Positions 45,650 to 53,767 of a DNA stretch of 64,000 nucleotides are shown piece by piece. The DNA is from Pseudomonadota bacterium. Its GTDB lineage: Bacteria > Pseudomonadota > Alphaproteobacteria > Caulobacterales > Caulobacteraceae. The stretch lies in NCBI GenBank assembly GCA_023432855.1, contig JAEZEZ010000093.1, positions 4,334 to 68,333 on the forward strand, written 5' to 3'. Below the pieces are notes generated by a model, which was not told the DNA's origin, did no database searches, and saw nothing but the letters and a program-made list of their open reading frames with translations. The first letter of the stretch is position 1, and each line of letters begins with the position of its first letter. The translations under genes were made by a program, and so were the position numbers.

Positions 45650-46624
45650 TCAGCTTTCCGGCCCGGCGCTGGGGGCGTGAGCGGCCGGCGTTTCGCTGAA
45701 GGCGCCGCCGTGGGGTTCGGCGCGGCCCCGGGGATCAGGATGGATGATGATGTCAGCGGCGGGAAATTCCTGGAGAATTCGGTTCTCGGCTTCCACCATG
45801 ATCTTGTGAGCGCGCTCCAGCGACAGCGTCGGATCAAGGTCCATGTGCATCTGGATCATGATGTAGGGGCCCGCGATGCGGGTCCGCAGCTGATGTACGC
45901 CCTTCACCGCAGGGTCCGCCGTGGCGAGCTCGGCGATCCGTGCCCGAGCCGACGGTTCAAGCCCCTTGTCCAGCAGGTGGTCGGCGGCGGACCGAAGCAC
46001 CCCGAAGGCGCCCCCCAGCAGCCAGATGCACACAAACAGCCCCGCCAGGGCGTCAAGCACCGGCAGCCCCAGCCAGGCGGCTCCCGCGACGCCCACCAGC
46101 GCCGCAGCGTTTGAGGCAAGGTCGGCGAAGTAGTGCATGCGGTCCCCGGCGACGGCGACCGATCCGGTCTGCTTGAGCGCGCGTGTCTGGGCGGCGACGA
46201 GCAGGCCGGTAAGGCCGATCGAGGCCGCCATTACGGCGACGGCCCAGCCCCCCGCCTGGATCGGCGCCGGGTCCAGCAGACGGATCATCGCCTCGCGACC
46301 GACCAGGGCGGCCGAAGCGAAGACCAGCGCCGCCTGTACGAGGCTGGCGACCGCCTCGGCCTTCCCGTGACCGAAGCGATGTTCGGCGTCCGGGGGCACG
46401 GCAGCGTAGCGGACGGCCCAGAAGGTGATCAGCGAGGCGATGAGGTCGAGGCTGGAATCGGCGAGCGACGAAAGCACCGCCACCGATCCACTCGCCAGAA
46501 AGGCGCCGCCCTTCAGAAGAATTAGGATAGCCGCGACGCCCACCGACCACGCGGTGATCCGGCGCGTGATCGCGACCGACGCCGTAGCGCTGGTGGTGCC
46601 GGGCTGGGCGTGCTGGGCGCTCAT
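45650..46624 (-). CDS. Cation diffusion facilitator (FieF-like)
   Basis: This is a 324-aa inner-membrane metal exporter with six helices. The metal site is on helices 2 and 5: SSLADSSLDLIASL and DRMHYFADLASNAAAL. HRFGHGKAEAVASL precedes helix 3, and the cytoplasmic ferredoxin-like domain (residues 215-300) has HQLRTRIAGPYIMIQMHMDLD. The substrate is probably zinc or iron. It lies 63 bp upstream of the FzlA-like gene and divergent from the citrate synthase-like gene. Confidence 0.93.
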   Translation of the reverse strand: MSAQHAQPGTTSATASVAITRRITAWSVGVAAILILLKGGAFLASGSVAVLSSLADSSLDLIASLITFWAVRYAAVPPDAEHRFGHGKAEAVASLVQAALVFASAALVGREAMIRLLDPAPIQAGGWAVAVMAASIGLTGLLVAAQTRALKQTGSVAVAGDRMHYFADLASNAAALVGVAGAAWLGLPVLDALAGLFVCIWLLGGAFGVLRSAADHLLDKGLEPSARARIAELATADPAVKGVHQLRTRIAGPYIMIQMHMDLDPTLSLERAHKIMVEAENRILQEFPAADIIIHPDPRGRAEPHGGAFSETPAAHAPSAGPES

Positions 46625-46722
46625 CTTCTGTCAATCGCGCCGACGGCGACGGATGTCCACAGCGCCACGAAAAAGCCGTCGAAGACATCAAGCGTCAATC
46701 TTGACCGCATAGCTTGTTAGTC

Positions 46723-47892
46723 ATGAACGCGATGTCGCGCGCCTGGATTCCGCGCACCGAAGCGCTGGCCCGGCTGGGGGTGAAGCCCCAGACGCTTTAC
46801 GCCTATGTGAGCAGGGGGCGGGTGTCGGCCCGTCCCGACCCCGACAATCCCCGATGCAGCCTGTACGCAGCCGAGGATATCGCCCGGCTGGCGGATCGGG
46901 CGACGCGGCTCGGTTCTCGGCCGGCCTCGACCGGAGGGGCGCATCGCGGCGAGGCGGTGATGGATACATCCATCAGCACCATCGCCCACGACCGGGCCTG
47001 GTATCGCGGCGAGGACGCGGTGGTCTTCGCCGACACAGCCACCGTGGAGCAGGCGTGCCGTCATCTGTGGGGCGCAGACGAAGATCCCTTCCACGAACTG
47101 AAGCCGCGCATCGACGTCAATTTTCCAGGCGGACCCCGGGCGCGCGGGCTGGCAAGCCTGGCCCGGCGCGCCGACGAGGACTCCGCCACCACCGGGCGCA
47201 GTGCTTCGTCCCTGCGACGCGAGGCCGCTTCGGTGATCTCGGAACTGGTCGACGCCGTTGCGGGCGGCGGGCCCCGGCTTTTCCTGCACCAGCGACTCGC
47301 CCGTGCCTGGAAGCTGGATGAAGCCGGCGCCGGACTTCTGCGCCGCGCCCTGGTCCTGTGCGCCGACCACGGCCTCGATGCGCCGACGCTGGCGGTGCGC
47401 GTCAGCGCCCAGGCCGGCGCCTCCCTCGCGGCGTGCACGCTGTCGGGATGGGCCGCCCTGTCCGGCTCAAGATCGGGGGGCGGCGGTCTGGCGCAGGCGT
47501 CCGCCTTCGTATCGGAGGCGGCGCGCGCCAGCGACGCGCGGGCGACGGCGCGACTGCGCCTCGCCCAGGGGCTCGAGCTCCCCGGTTTCGGGCATCCCGA
47601 ATTCCATCAAGGCGATCCGCGCGCGGCTTCCCTGATCGCGGCCGCGCGCCTGCCGGAGGCCTTGCAGGACATCATCCGCGTTGGAGAAGGACTGACCGGC
47701 CAGGCGGCCAATCTCGACCTTGCTCTCGCCCTGGTCGCGCGTGTTCTGGATCTTCCGCGGGACGGCGCCTTCGCCCTGCTCGCCATTGGCCGCTCCATCG
47801 GCTGGCTCGGGCACGCTATGGAACAGGCGGCGCAGGGCTCGCACATCCGCGCGCGCCTGCGCTATGTGGGGCTGGAGCCGGAAGCGCCCTGA
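46723..47892 (+). CDS. Citrate-synthase-like protein with N-terminal HTH
   Basis: This is a 389-aa protein. Residues 1-50 are a MerR-like HTH (PRTEALARLGVKPQTLYAYVSRGR). The rest is a citrate-synthase fold with RIDVNFPGGPRARGLASLARR and LPGFGHPEFHQGDPRA, where the second catalytic His is present. The first catalytic His, in the GPLHGG motif of active enzymes, is replaced (ALSGSRSGGGG). It is therefore probably inactive as a synthase and may be a regulator that senses a related metabolite. I chose the ATG at 46723 over a TTG at 46714. Confidence 0.87.
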   Translation: MNAMSRAWIPRTEALARLGVKPQTLYAYVSRGRVSARPDPDNPRCSLYAAEDIARLADRATRLGSRPASTGGAHRGEAVMDTSISTIAHDRAWYRGEDAVVFADTATVEQACRHLWGADEDPFHELKPRIDVNFPGGPRARGLASLARRADEDSATTGRSASSLRREAASVISELVDAVAGGGPRLFLHQRLARAWKLDEAGAGLLRRALVLCADHGLDAPTLAVRVSAQAGASLAACTLSGWAALSGSRSGGGGLAQASAFVSEAARASDARATARLRLAQGLELPGFGHPEFHQGDPRAASLIAAARLPEALQDIIRVGEGLTGQAANLDLALALVARVLDLPRDGAFALLAIGRSIGWLGHAMEQAAQGSHIRARLRYVGLEPEAP

Positions 47893-47931
47893 GTCGGATA
47901 AGCCGACGCCCGGCCGCATGAGAACAGCAGT

Positions 47932-48738
47932 ATGAACGAGTGGCTGGCGGCCCTCATCCTGGGTCTGGTCGAGGGTCTGACCGAGTTCATCCCCGTCTCG
48001 TCGACAGGGCACCTGGTTCTGGCCAAGGAACTGCTCGGCCTTGATGAGCAGAAGTGGAACGCCTTCATCGTGCTCATCCAGCTGGGGGCGATCCTGGCCG
48101 TGGTGGCGCTCTACTTCCAGCGCCTGTGGTCGGTACTCATTCGGCTGCCGACCGATCCCGCGGCCCGTCGGTTCGCCATCGGGGTGCTCATCGCCTTTGC
48201 GCCTGCGGTCGCGGCCGGCCTCCTGCTGCACGGCTTCATTTCCAACGTGCTCCTGAACAGCCCGCTGATCATCTGCATCTCGCTGATCATCGGCGGGATC
48301 GGGCTCCTGCTGCTGGAAAGGTACGCCCCGGCCCCGCGCACGACGGACGCCATGAACCTGTCCTGGAAGGAGGCGCTGGGCGTCGGCCTGTTTCAGTGCC
48401 TTTCGCTGATCCCTGGCGTCTCGCGGTCGGGCGCCACCATCGCCGGCGGGTTGATGCTGGGCCTCGACAAGCGCGCGGCGGCCGAATTCTCGTTCTTTCT
48501 CGCCATCCCCACGATGATGGGGGCCTTCACCCTGGATGCGTGGGAGAACCGCCACCTGATCGACCTCGATTTCGCCGGCGTCATCGCGCTGGGCTTCGTT
48601 GTGTCCTTCGTCTCCGGGGCCTTCGTGATCAAGACCATGCTCGACTTCGTGTCGAAGCACGGCTTCGCGCCGTTCTCCTGGTGGCGGATCGTCGTCGGCG
48701 TGGCCGGCCTCGGCGCGATCTGGGCCGGCGTTCTCTAG
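47932..48738 (+). CDS. uppP: Undecaprenyl-diphosphatase
   Basis: This is a 268-aa membrane enzyme of about eight helices that recycles the lipid carrier for peptidoglycan and O-antigen. The catalytic stretch EGLTEFIPVSSTGHLVL and the matching PGVSRSGATIAGGLMLG are both present. It lies 39 bp after the citrate-synthase-like gene. Resistance to bacitracin is the historical phenotype of this family (BacA). Confidence 0.96.
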   Translation: MNEWLAALILGLVEGLTEFIPVSSTGHLVLAKELLGLDEQKWNAFIVLIQLGAILAVVALYFQRLWSVLIRLPTDPAARRFAIGVLIAFAPAVAAGLLLHGFISNVLLNSPLIICISLIIGGIGLLLLERYAPAPRTTDAMNLSWKEALGVGLFQCLSLIPGVSRSGATIAGGLMLGLDKRAAAEFSFFLAIPTMMGAFTLDAWENRHLIDLDFAGVIALGFVVSFVSGAFVIKTMLDFVSKHGFAPFSWWRIVVGVAGLGAIWAGVL

Positions 48739-48754
48739 GCCAGGGCTCCTGGCT

Positions 48755-49018
48755 TCAAAGGCGGGTGGACGGCTCCGCCAGTTTCGGCGCTACGTAGTAA
48801 ACCCCTAGCGCGACGCCGAGTAGAAGCGGCGCGTCCGAGATGTTCGGATCCCCGCGGACGAGGATTATCGTTACCCCGGTGAAGAGTGACGCAACGCTGC
48901 CAATCATTCGATAGGCCCGCCAGTGCAGGCGAGCGAGACGGCTAACAAGCAAGCCCCACACGAATGGGAAAACGGCTGTAACCCCGTCTTCTGCTCCAAG
49001 CGGATCCCAAGTGAACAC
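48755..49018 (-). CDS. Small hypothetical membrane protein
   Basis: This is an 87-aa reading with a GTG start near the end of the upstream gene. Three hydrophobic stretches are visible (PFVWGLLVSRLA, MIGSVASLFTGVTIILV and DAPLLLGVALGVYYVAPK). GAGG is only 1 nt from the GTG, so the start is uncertain. The sequence is less GC-rich than its neighbours. I recognise no family. It follows the NDUFA9-like gene by 13 nt. Confidence 0.5.
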   Translation of the reverse strand: MFTWDPLGAEDGVTAVFPFVWGLLVSRLARLHWRAYRMIGSVASLFTGVTIILVRGDPNISDAPLLLGVALGVYYVAPKLAEPSTRL

Positions 49019-49031
49019 GCCTCTTGTTTGC

Positions 49032-49991
49032 TCAGCCTTCAGCCGGGGCCTCGGCGAACTGGCCGCCCTTGCGATAGCGCCACAGGTAGGTCGGGAGAAT
49101 GGTCTCCGCCGCCGTGGCGCGCACGCCGAGATCGGACAGCCCCGCAGAGCCTTCGCCGGCGACGTTGTCACGGCGCAGCTGCACCGCCTGGTCGGAAGTC
49201 AGGATTGGCGTCATCACCAGCGCCTGCAGGTCGCCGACGGCGCCCATCATGGTTGCGGCCAGATGCGGTAGCGGCAGCAGGACGCGCGAGCGGCATGTCT
49301 CCTTGAGCATCAGCTGCATCAGCTCCTTGAAGGAGTAGACGCGAGGGCCGGCCAGCTCGAAGATCCGCCCGGCCGCGCCGGGGTCCGCGAGCGCGTTGGC
49401 TACGGCCTGGGCCACGTCGCCGACGTAAACCGGCTGGAACTTCGTCTCCCCGCCCCCGAACAGCGGAAGGAAGGGAGTCAGACCCGACAGTTGGGCGAAG
49501 CGGTTGAAGAAGCCGTCGTCGGGACCGAAGATGATCGACGGACGCAAGATCGTCGCCGCCGGGAAGGCGGCCATGACGGCGGCCTCGCCTTCGCCTTTCG
49601 TGCGCGCGTACTTCGAAGGCGCGCCGGCGTCGGCGCCGATCGCCGAGAAGTGGACGAGACGCCGGACGCCCATGGTCGCGCAGGCCTCGGCCACGTGTCT
49701 TGCGCCATCCACGTGGACGTCCTTGAAGCGGCGGCCGAAGGTCTCGTGAAGGATGCCGACGAGGTTCACGCAGGCGCTCGCGCCTTCCAGCGCAGCTTCC
49801 ACGCTCCGACGGTCGGTCACGTCGGCGCGCTTGAGCTGGATCTGCCCCACGTCACCGAAAGGCTGAACCTCGTACGCCTCTTTCGGACGTCTGGCCGCCA
49901 CGCGGACCCGCCAACCGCGTCGGGCGAGCGCGCGCACCACCTGGACGCCCACGAATCCCGAGCCGCCGAATACCGTCACAAGGCCTTGCAT
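49032..49991 (-). CDS. NDUFA9-like NAD(P)-binding protein
   Basis: This is a 319-aa atypical SDR. The dinucleotide loop is VFGGSGFVGVQVVRAL at the N-terminus. VHFSAIGADAGAPSKYARTKGEGE and ATILRPSIIFGPDDGFFNRFA are typical of the complex I 39-kDa subunit (NDUFA9) group. It may assemble with or stabilise respiratory complex I, or act in quinone metabolism. I used the ATG at 49991, which starts MQGLVTVFGGSG; the open frame goes 102 nt further upstream. Confidence 0.88.
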   Translation of the reverse strand: MQGLVTVFGGSGFVGVQVVRALARRGWRVRVAARRPKEAYEVQPFGDVGQIQLKRADVTDRRSVEAALEGASACVNLVGILHETFGRRFKDVHVDGARHVAEACATMGVRRLVHFSAIGADAGAPSKYARTKGEGEAAVMAAFPAATILRPSIIFGPDDGFFNRFAQLSGLTPFLPLFGGGETKFQPVYVGDVAQAVANALADPGAAGRIFELAGPRVYSFKELMQLMLKETCRSRVLLPLPHLAATMMGAVGDLQALVMTPILTSDQAVQLRRDNVAGEGSAGLSDLGVRATAAETILPTYLWRYRKGGQFAEAPAEG

Positions 49992-50132
49992 CGAGCCGTT
50001 CCGCGTCCTGAGTTTGAACCGGGGTCGGGATAGAACATGCCCGCTTTGACCGCAACGCCGCTTTGCCGCAGCGCAGCCCGTTGACCCGGTCAAGGCGGCG
50101 CCCTATGTAGCCCGGCCTTCGGCGCAAGCCGG

Positions 50133-50219
<87 letters not shown>

Positions 50220-50257
50220 ATTCAAGACCCCGCTTCGGCGGGGTCGGACCTAAGCGG

Positions 50258-50288
50258 AAGCGCCGTGTCGATTCATCGACCGGCGCTT
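50258..50288 (+). terminator. Hairpin between tRNA-Leu and rnd
   Basis: AAGCGCCG (50258-50265) pairs with CGGCGCTT (50281-50288), with an inner stem GTCGA/TCGAC and a UUCA loop, then TTTCG. A smaller stem with a TTCG loop lies at 50226-50245. These probably end or process the tRNA transcript, though the T-tract is weak. Confidence 0.45.
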
Positions 50289-50307
50289 TCGTGTATTAGG
50301 GATTCCC

Positions 50308-50922
50308 ATGACGACGTTCTTCCATGACGGCGACCTGCCGGCCGACCTCGATCTTGGCGCCACGGTCGCCGTGGATTCCGAGACCATGGGGCTGCGCTTC
50401 AGGCGCGACCCCCTCTGCGTGGTTCAACTGTCGTCGGGCGATGGCCACGCCCACGTGGTGCGCCTGAACCGGCCGGATTACGACGCGCCCAACCTCAAGC
50501 GTCTGCTGGCCGACCCCGGAGTGCTGAAGATCTTTCACTTCGGTCGTTTCGACATCGCCATGTTCGCGCTGCACCTCGGCGTGGTGACCGCGCCCGTCTA
50601 CTGCACCAAGATCGCGTCCAAGCTGGCTCGCACCTACACGGACCGGCATGGTCTGAAGGACGTGACGCGCGAACTGCTCGGGGTCGAACTATCCAAGCAG
50701 CAGCAGAGCTCGGACTGGGGCTCGGGCCAGCTCAGCCCGGAGCAACTGGCCTACGCCGCCGCCGACGTGCTGCACCTTCATGCCCTGAAGGAGAAGCTGG
50801 ACAGCATGCTCCTCCGCGAGGGGCGCGCGGAACTGGCGCAAGCCTGCTTCGACTTCCTGCCTGTCCGGGCTCGTCTCGACCTCGCCGGATGGGAAGACGT
50901 CGACGTCTTCGCACACGCCTGA
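50308..50922 (+). CDS. rnd: Short ribonuclease D (3'-5' exonuclease)
   Basis: This is a 204-aa DEDDy exonuclease consisting only of the catalytic domain. Exo I has Asp23 and Glu25 (VAVDSETMGL), Exo II is FHFGRFDIAMF and Exo III is LAYAAADVLHLHAL. The HRDC domains of E. coli RNase D are absent, as in many alphaproteobacteria. It trims tRNA 3' ends. It stands between tRNA-Leu and lptC. Confidence 0.92.
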   Translation: MTTFFHDGDLPADLDLGATVAVDSETMGLRFRRDPLCVVQLSSGDGHAHVVRLNRPDYDAPNLKRLLADPGVLKIFHFGRFDIAMFALHLGVVTAPVYCTKIASKLARTYTDRHGLKDVTRELLGVELSKQQQSSDWGSGQLSPEQLAYAAADVLHLHALKEKLDSMLLREGRAELAQACFDFLPVRARLDLAGWEDVDVFAHA

Positions 50923-50938
50923 AGAGCGCAGGGAGCCA

Positions 50939-51601
50939 ATGCCACCCGTTCCGCCCCCGCCGCAAGACAACCGGCCCGGCCATTCCGCCGACGCCGATCG
51001 CGTCCACGCGGCGGCGACGCAGTGGCGGCGGAGATCGCGGCTTATCCACTTCTTCCGCCGGGCCCTGCCCGCGGCCATCGTCGTCGTGGCGGCGACCCTG
51101 CTCATCTGGGTGGTGGGGAAGTCGATCTGGTCCGGCATGACCGGGCTCAATGCCGACGCGGCCGAGATCCGCGTGACCAACGCCCGTTTCTATGGCCAGG
51201 ACGACCGCGGCCGGTCGTTCGTCATCGGGGCGAAGGAAGCCGTGCGCGAGGGTGCGGCCAGCGAGATCGTCACGCTGCTGGGACCTTCGCTGCGCCTGAA
51301 CAACGCGTCCAACAAGCCTACGGTCGCGACCGCTACGCGCGGCGCCTACGACCAGCGCAGCCAGAAGGTCCAGCTGAGCGGCGGGGTGCGGGTGGAAGAC
51401 GTCGGTTCGGGCTATCGTTTCCAGACCGAGCGGACGACGATCGACACCGAGGCGGGGATCATCACCGGCGATTCGCCTGTGAAGGGGGCCGGCCCCCTTG
51501 GACAGATCAGCGCTTCGTCCTATGCCATTACCGACGAAGGGACGCGCATGACGTTCAAGGGTAACGTGCGGGCGCGGATCAACACGGGGACGAAGCAATG
51601 A
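50939..51601 (+). CDS. lptC: LPS export protein LptC
   Basis: This is a 220-aa bitopic protein of the Lpt bridge. A proline-rich cytoplasmic start precedes one membrane helix (about residues 38-60, LPAAIVVVAATLLIWVVG), and the periplasmic beta-jellyroll has IRVTNARFYGQDDRGRSFVI and VQLSGGVRVEDVGSGYRF. Its stop overlaps the lptA start (ATGA). Order lptC-lptA-lptB-rpoN is the common proteobacterial arrangement. Confidence 0.93.
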   Translation: MPPVPPPPQDNRPGHSADADRVHAAATQWRRRSRLIHFFRRALPAAIVVVAATLLIWVVGKSIWSGMTGLNADAAEIRVTNARFYGQDDRGRSFVIGAKEAVREGAASEIVTLLGPSLRLNNASNKPTVATATRGAYDQRSQKVQLSGGVRVEDVGSGYRFQTERTTIDTEAGIITGDSPVKGAGPLGQISASSYAITDEGTRMTFKGNVRARINTGTKQ

Positions 51602-52122
51602 AGCGCTGGGCGGGGGCGATGTTCGTGGCGGCGCTGTGCGTCGCAACCGGGGGCGCCCAGGCGCAGATCGCGCCGGGCGGAGGCCCGATCGACATCGCCG
51701 CCGACTCCCTGGCCGTGGACGAACAGGCGCGCACCCAGACCTGGACGGGCAAGGTGGAAGCGCTGCAGAACCAGAACCGGCTGCGCGCCGACCGTCTCGT
51801 GATCCATCACGGAAGAAGCGGCGGCGGCGGGCAGCGCAGCGGGGCGGCTCCTGCCACGGCCATGGGCGATATCGAGAGCATGGAGGCGATCGGAAACGTC
51901 TATTTCGTCTCCCCGACCCAGGTCGTGCGCGGCGACCGCGCCGTCTACACCCAGGCCAGCGATACCCTCGTCGTCACCGGCGACGTCATCCTGACCCAGG
52001 GAGAGAACGTGTTGAAGGGCAGTCGCCTGGTGGTTCAGGTAGGCGCCGGACGCGCCACCATGGACGAGGGCTCCGGAAGCCGCGTGCGCGGGGTCTTCTA
52101 CCCCGAGAAGAAGGGCGGCTGA
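51598..52122 (+). CDS. lptA: LPS export protein LptA
   Basis: This is a 174-aa periplasmic OstA-fold protein. The signal peptide ends GGAQAQ (about residue 23). The jellyroll contains IDIAADSLAVDEQAR, KVEALQNQNRLRADRLVIH, YTQASDTLVVTGDVILTQGENVLKG-like stretches and MDEGSGSRVRGVF. It carries LPS across the periplasm between LptC and LptD. It is coupled to lptC and 30 bp ahead of lptB. Confidence 0.93.
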   Translation: MKRWAGAMFVAALCVATGGAQAQIAPGGGPIDIAADSLAVDEQARTQTWTGKVEALQNQNRLRADRLVIHHGRSGGGGQRSGAAPATAMGDIESMEAIGNVYFVSPTQVVRGDRAVYTQASDTLVVTGDVILTQGENVLKGSRLVVQVGAGRATMDEGSGSRVRGVFYPEKKGG

Positions 52123-52152
52123 CGCCGCTGGCGTCACCGGAGTGTCGGGCGC

Positions 52153-52929
52153 GTGCTGAGCAAGAACGAGAGCGTTTCCGCCGCGGCCCCTGAAGTGCGC
52201 GACGACCTTCCCGAGGGGCTCTACGTCGACGCGGTGGGCAAGTCGTTTCGCGACCGCCCGGTGGTGAAGGACGTGAGCCTGCGCCTTGGCCGGGGGGAAG
52301 TAGCCGGCCTTCTCGGGCCGAACGGCGCGGGCAAGACCACCTGCTTCTACATGATCACCGGCCTGATCCAGCCGGACTACGGCCGCATCTACCTGGACGG
52401 CGAGGATGTCACGGCGCAGCCGATGTATCAGCGCGCACGCCTGGGCGTCGGCTACCTGCCACAGGAAGCCTCGGTCTTCCGCGGGATGTCGGTCGAAGAG
52501 AACGTGTTGGCCGTCGTCGAGCTGCGCGAACCGGATCCGGCCAGGGCCCGAGCCGAGACCACCCGTCTGCTCGAGGAACTGCGCATCGAGCACCTGCGAA
52601 CCGCCCGCGCCGTCGCGCTTTCCGGCGGGGAGCGGCGACGCGTGGAGATCGCCCGCGCCCTGGCCAGCGAACCGGCCTTCATGCTGCTCGACGAACCGTT
52701 CGCCGGCATCGACCCCCTGGCCATTGCTGATATTCGCGAAGTGATCGGCTACCTGAAGGGACAGGGGATCGGCGTCCTGATCACCGACCACAACGTGCGC
52801 GAGACGCTCGACATCATCGACCGGGCGTCCATCATCCACGCCGGCGAGGTGCTGTTCGAGGGCGAGCCCGAGGCGATCCTGGCGGATCCGGAGGTGCGCC
52901 GGGTCTACCTCGGCGAGCGCTTCAGGTAG
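52153..52929 (+). CDS. lptB: LPS export ABC ATPase LptB
   Basis: This is a 258-aa ATPase powering LPS extraction from the inner membrane. The Walker A is GPNGAGKTT (residues 55-63), the signature LSGGERRRVEIARALA, the Walker B FMLLDEPFAGIDP, and the switch His is in TDHNVRET. A 20-residue N-terminal extension precedes the domain; the start is GTG. Its 3' end overlaps the convergent sulfotransferase gene by 8 nt. Confidence 0.96.
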   Translation: MLSKNESVSAAAPEVRDDLPEGLYVDAVGKSFRDRPVVKDVSLRLGRGEVAGLLGPNGAGKTTCFYMITGLIQPDYGRIYLDGEDVTAQPMYQRARLGVGYLPQEASVFRGMSVEENVLAVVELREPDPARARAETTRLLEELRIEHLRTARAVALSGGERRRVEIARALASEPAFMLLDEPFAGIDPLAIADIREVIGYLKGQGIGVLITDHNVRETLDIIDRASIIHAGEVLFEGEPEAILADPEVRRVYLGERFR

Positions 52930-53641
52930 CCGCGGCGGCTTCGCCGTCGAACGTCATGCCGAAGTAGGCGATCTCCCGCGCATACCGGTCGCGCACGATC
53001 TCCGCGGTCTCGGCCGTGTACAGCTCCCGATAGTCGCGCTTCTTCTCGGGACGGTACGCCCCCTTGGCTCGCGGCAGGGTGAGGGTTCCGTCGTGGCCGA
53101 CGCGCTGCAGGAACGCGGTGAAGTCCTCGTCCAGCCGCTCGTAGCGCATCACGACGTCCGCCACGCAACGGTCGCCGATGGCGTAGATCTCCCACGTCTT
53201 GCGCTCGGGCCGGCTCAGGCGCCGCCGGACGAACTCGTCGAACGACGGCGGCCGGTCCATTCCCCGCGTGTGCCAGAAGTAGAGGGACACTTCCCGGTCC
53301 CATGGGTTCCGCACGATCGTGGCCTTGAGATACCGGTCGAACACGTCGGGACCGACGGCGCGCCGGACCTGTTTCGCGTTCATGTGCTCGCTGAACACGG
53401 CCCCGGCCCTGCGGTCCGAGACGCCGACCAGCCGCGCGGGGCCCGACCACCAGGGCCGGCGCCCGGCCGCGATTTCGCAGTTCTGCGGTCCGCGGCCCGT
53501 GCGTAGAGCCTCGTCCTCCGCCGGCAGCGGCGTGATCACATCTTCCGGCCCGCAGATCTCGGACAGGGCGAGCTCGACGCTGGAACCCCCGGTCTTCTGG
53601 GTCTTCAGGAAGATGAAGCGGCGCGCGTGGGAGACGATCAC
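52922..53641 (-). CDS. Sulfotransferase family protein
   Basis: This is a 239-aa enzyme of the PAPS-dependent sulfotransferase-2 type. The 5'-phosphosulfate loop is FLKTQKTGGSSVE near residue 12 and the 3'-phosphate motif is IVRNPWDREVSLYFW near residue 110. No membrane helix or signal is seen, so it works in the cytoplasm. Targets of bacterial members are sugars or lipids. Its place between the lpt operon and rpoN hints at an envelope glycan but proves nothing. Confidence 0.83.
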   Translation of the reverse strand: MIVSHARRFIFLKTQKTGGSSVELALSEICGPEDVITPLPAEDEALRTGRGPQNCEIAAGRRPWWSGPARLVGVSDRRAGAVFSEHMNAKQVRRAVGPDVFDRYLKATIVRNPWDREVSLYFWHTRGMDRPPSFDEFVRRRLSRPERKTWEIYAIGDRCVADVVMRYERLDEDFTAFLQRVGHDGTLTLPRAKGAYRPEKKRDYRELYTAETAEIVRDRYAREIAYFGMTFDGEAAAAT

Positions 53642-53767
53642 CCCGCAGCACTAGTGCCGGGGCCGGACGCGGGCAAGCTCAGACAAGGCGACGTACCCGG
53701 CGTTCGCCCCCTGTTAACCACCTGCGGCCAACCTGCACGCAAGAAACAGGCCACGGGGGCAGACGGC

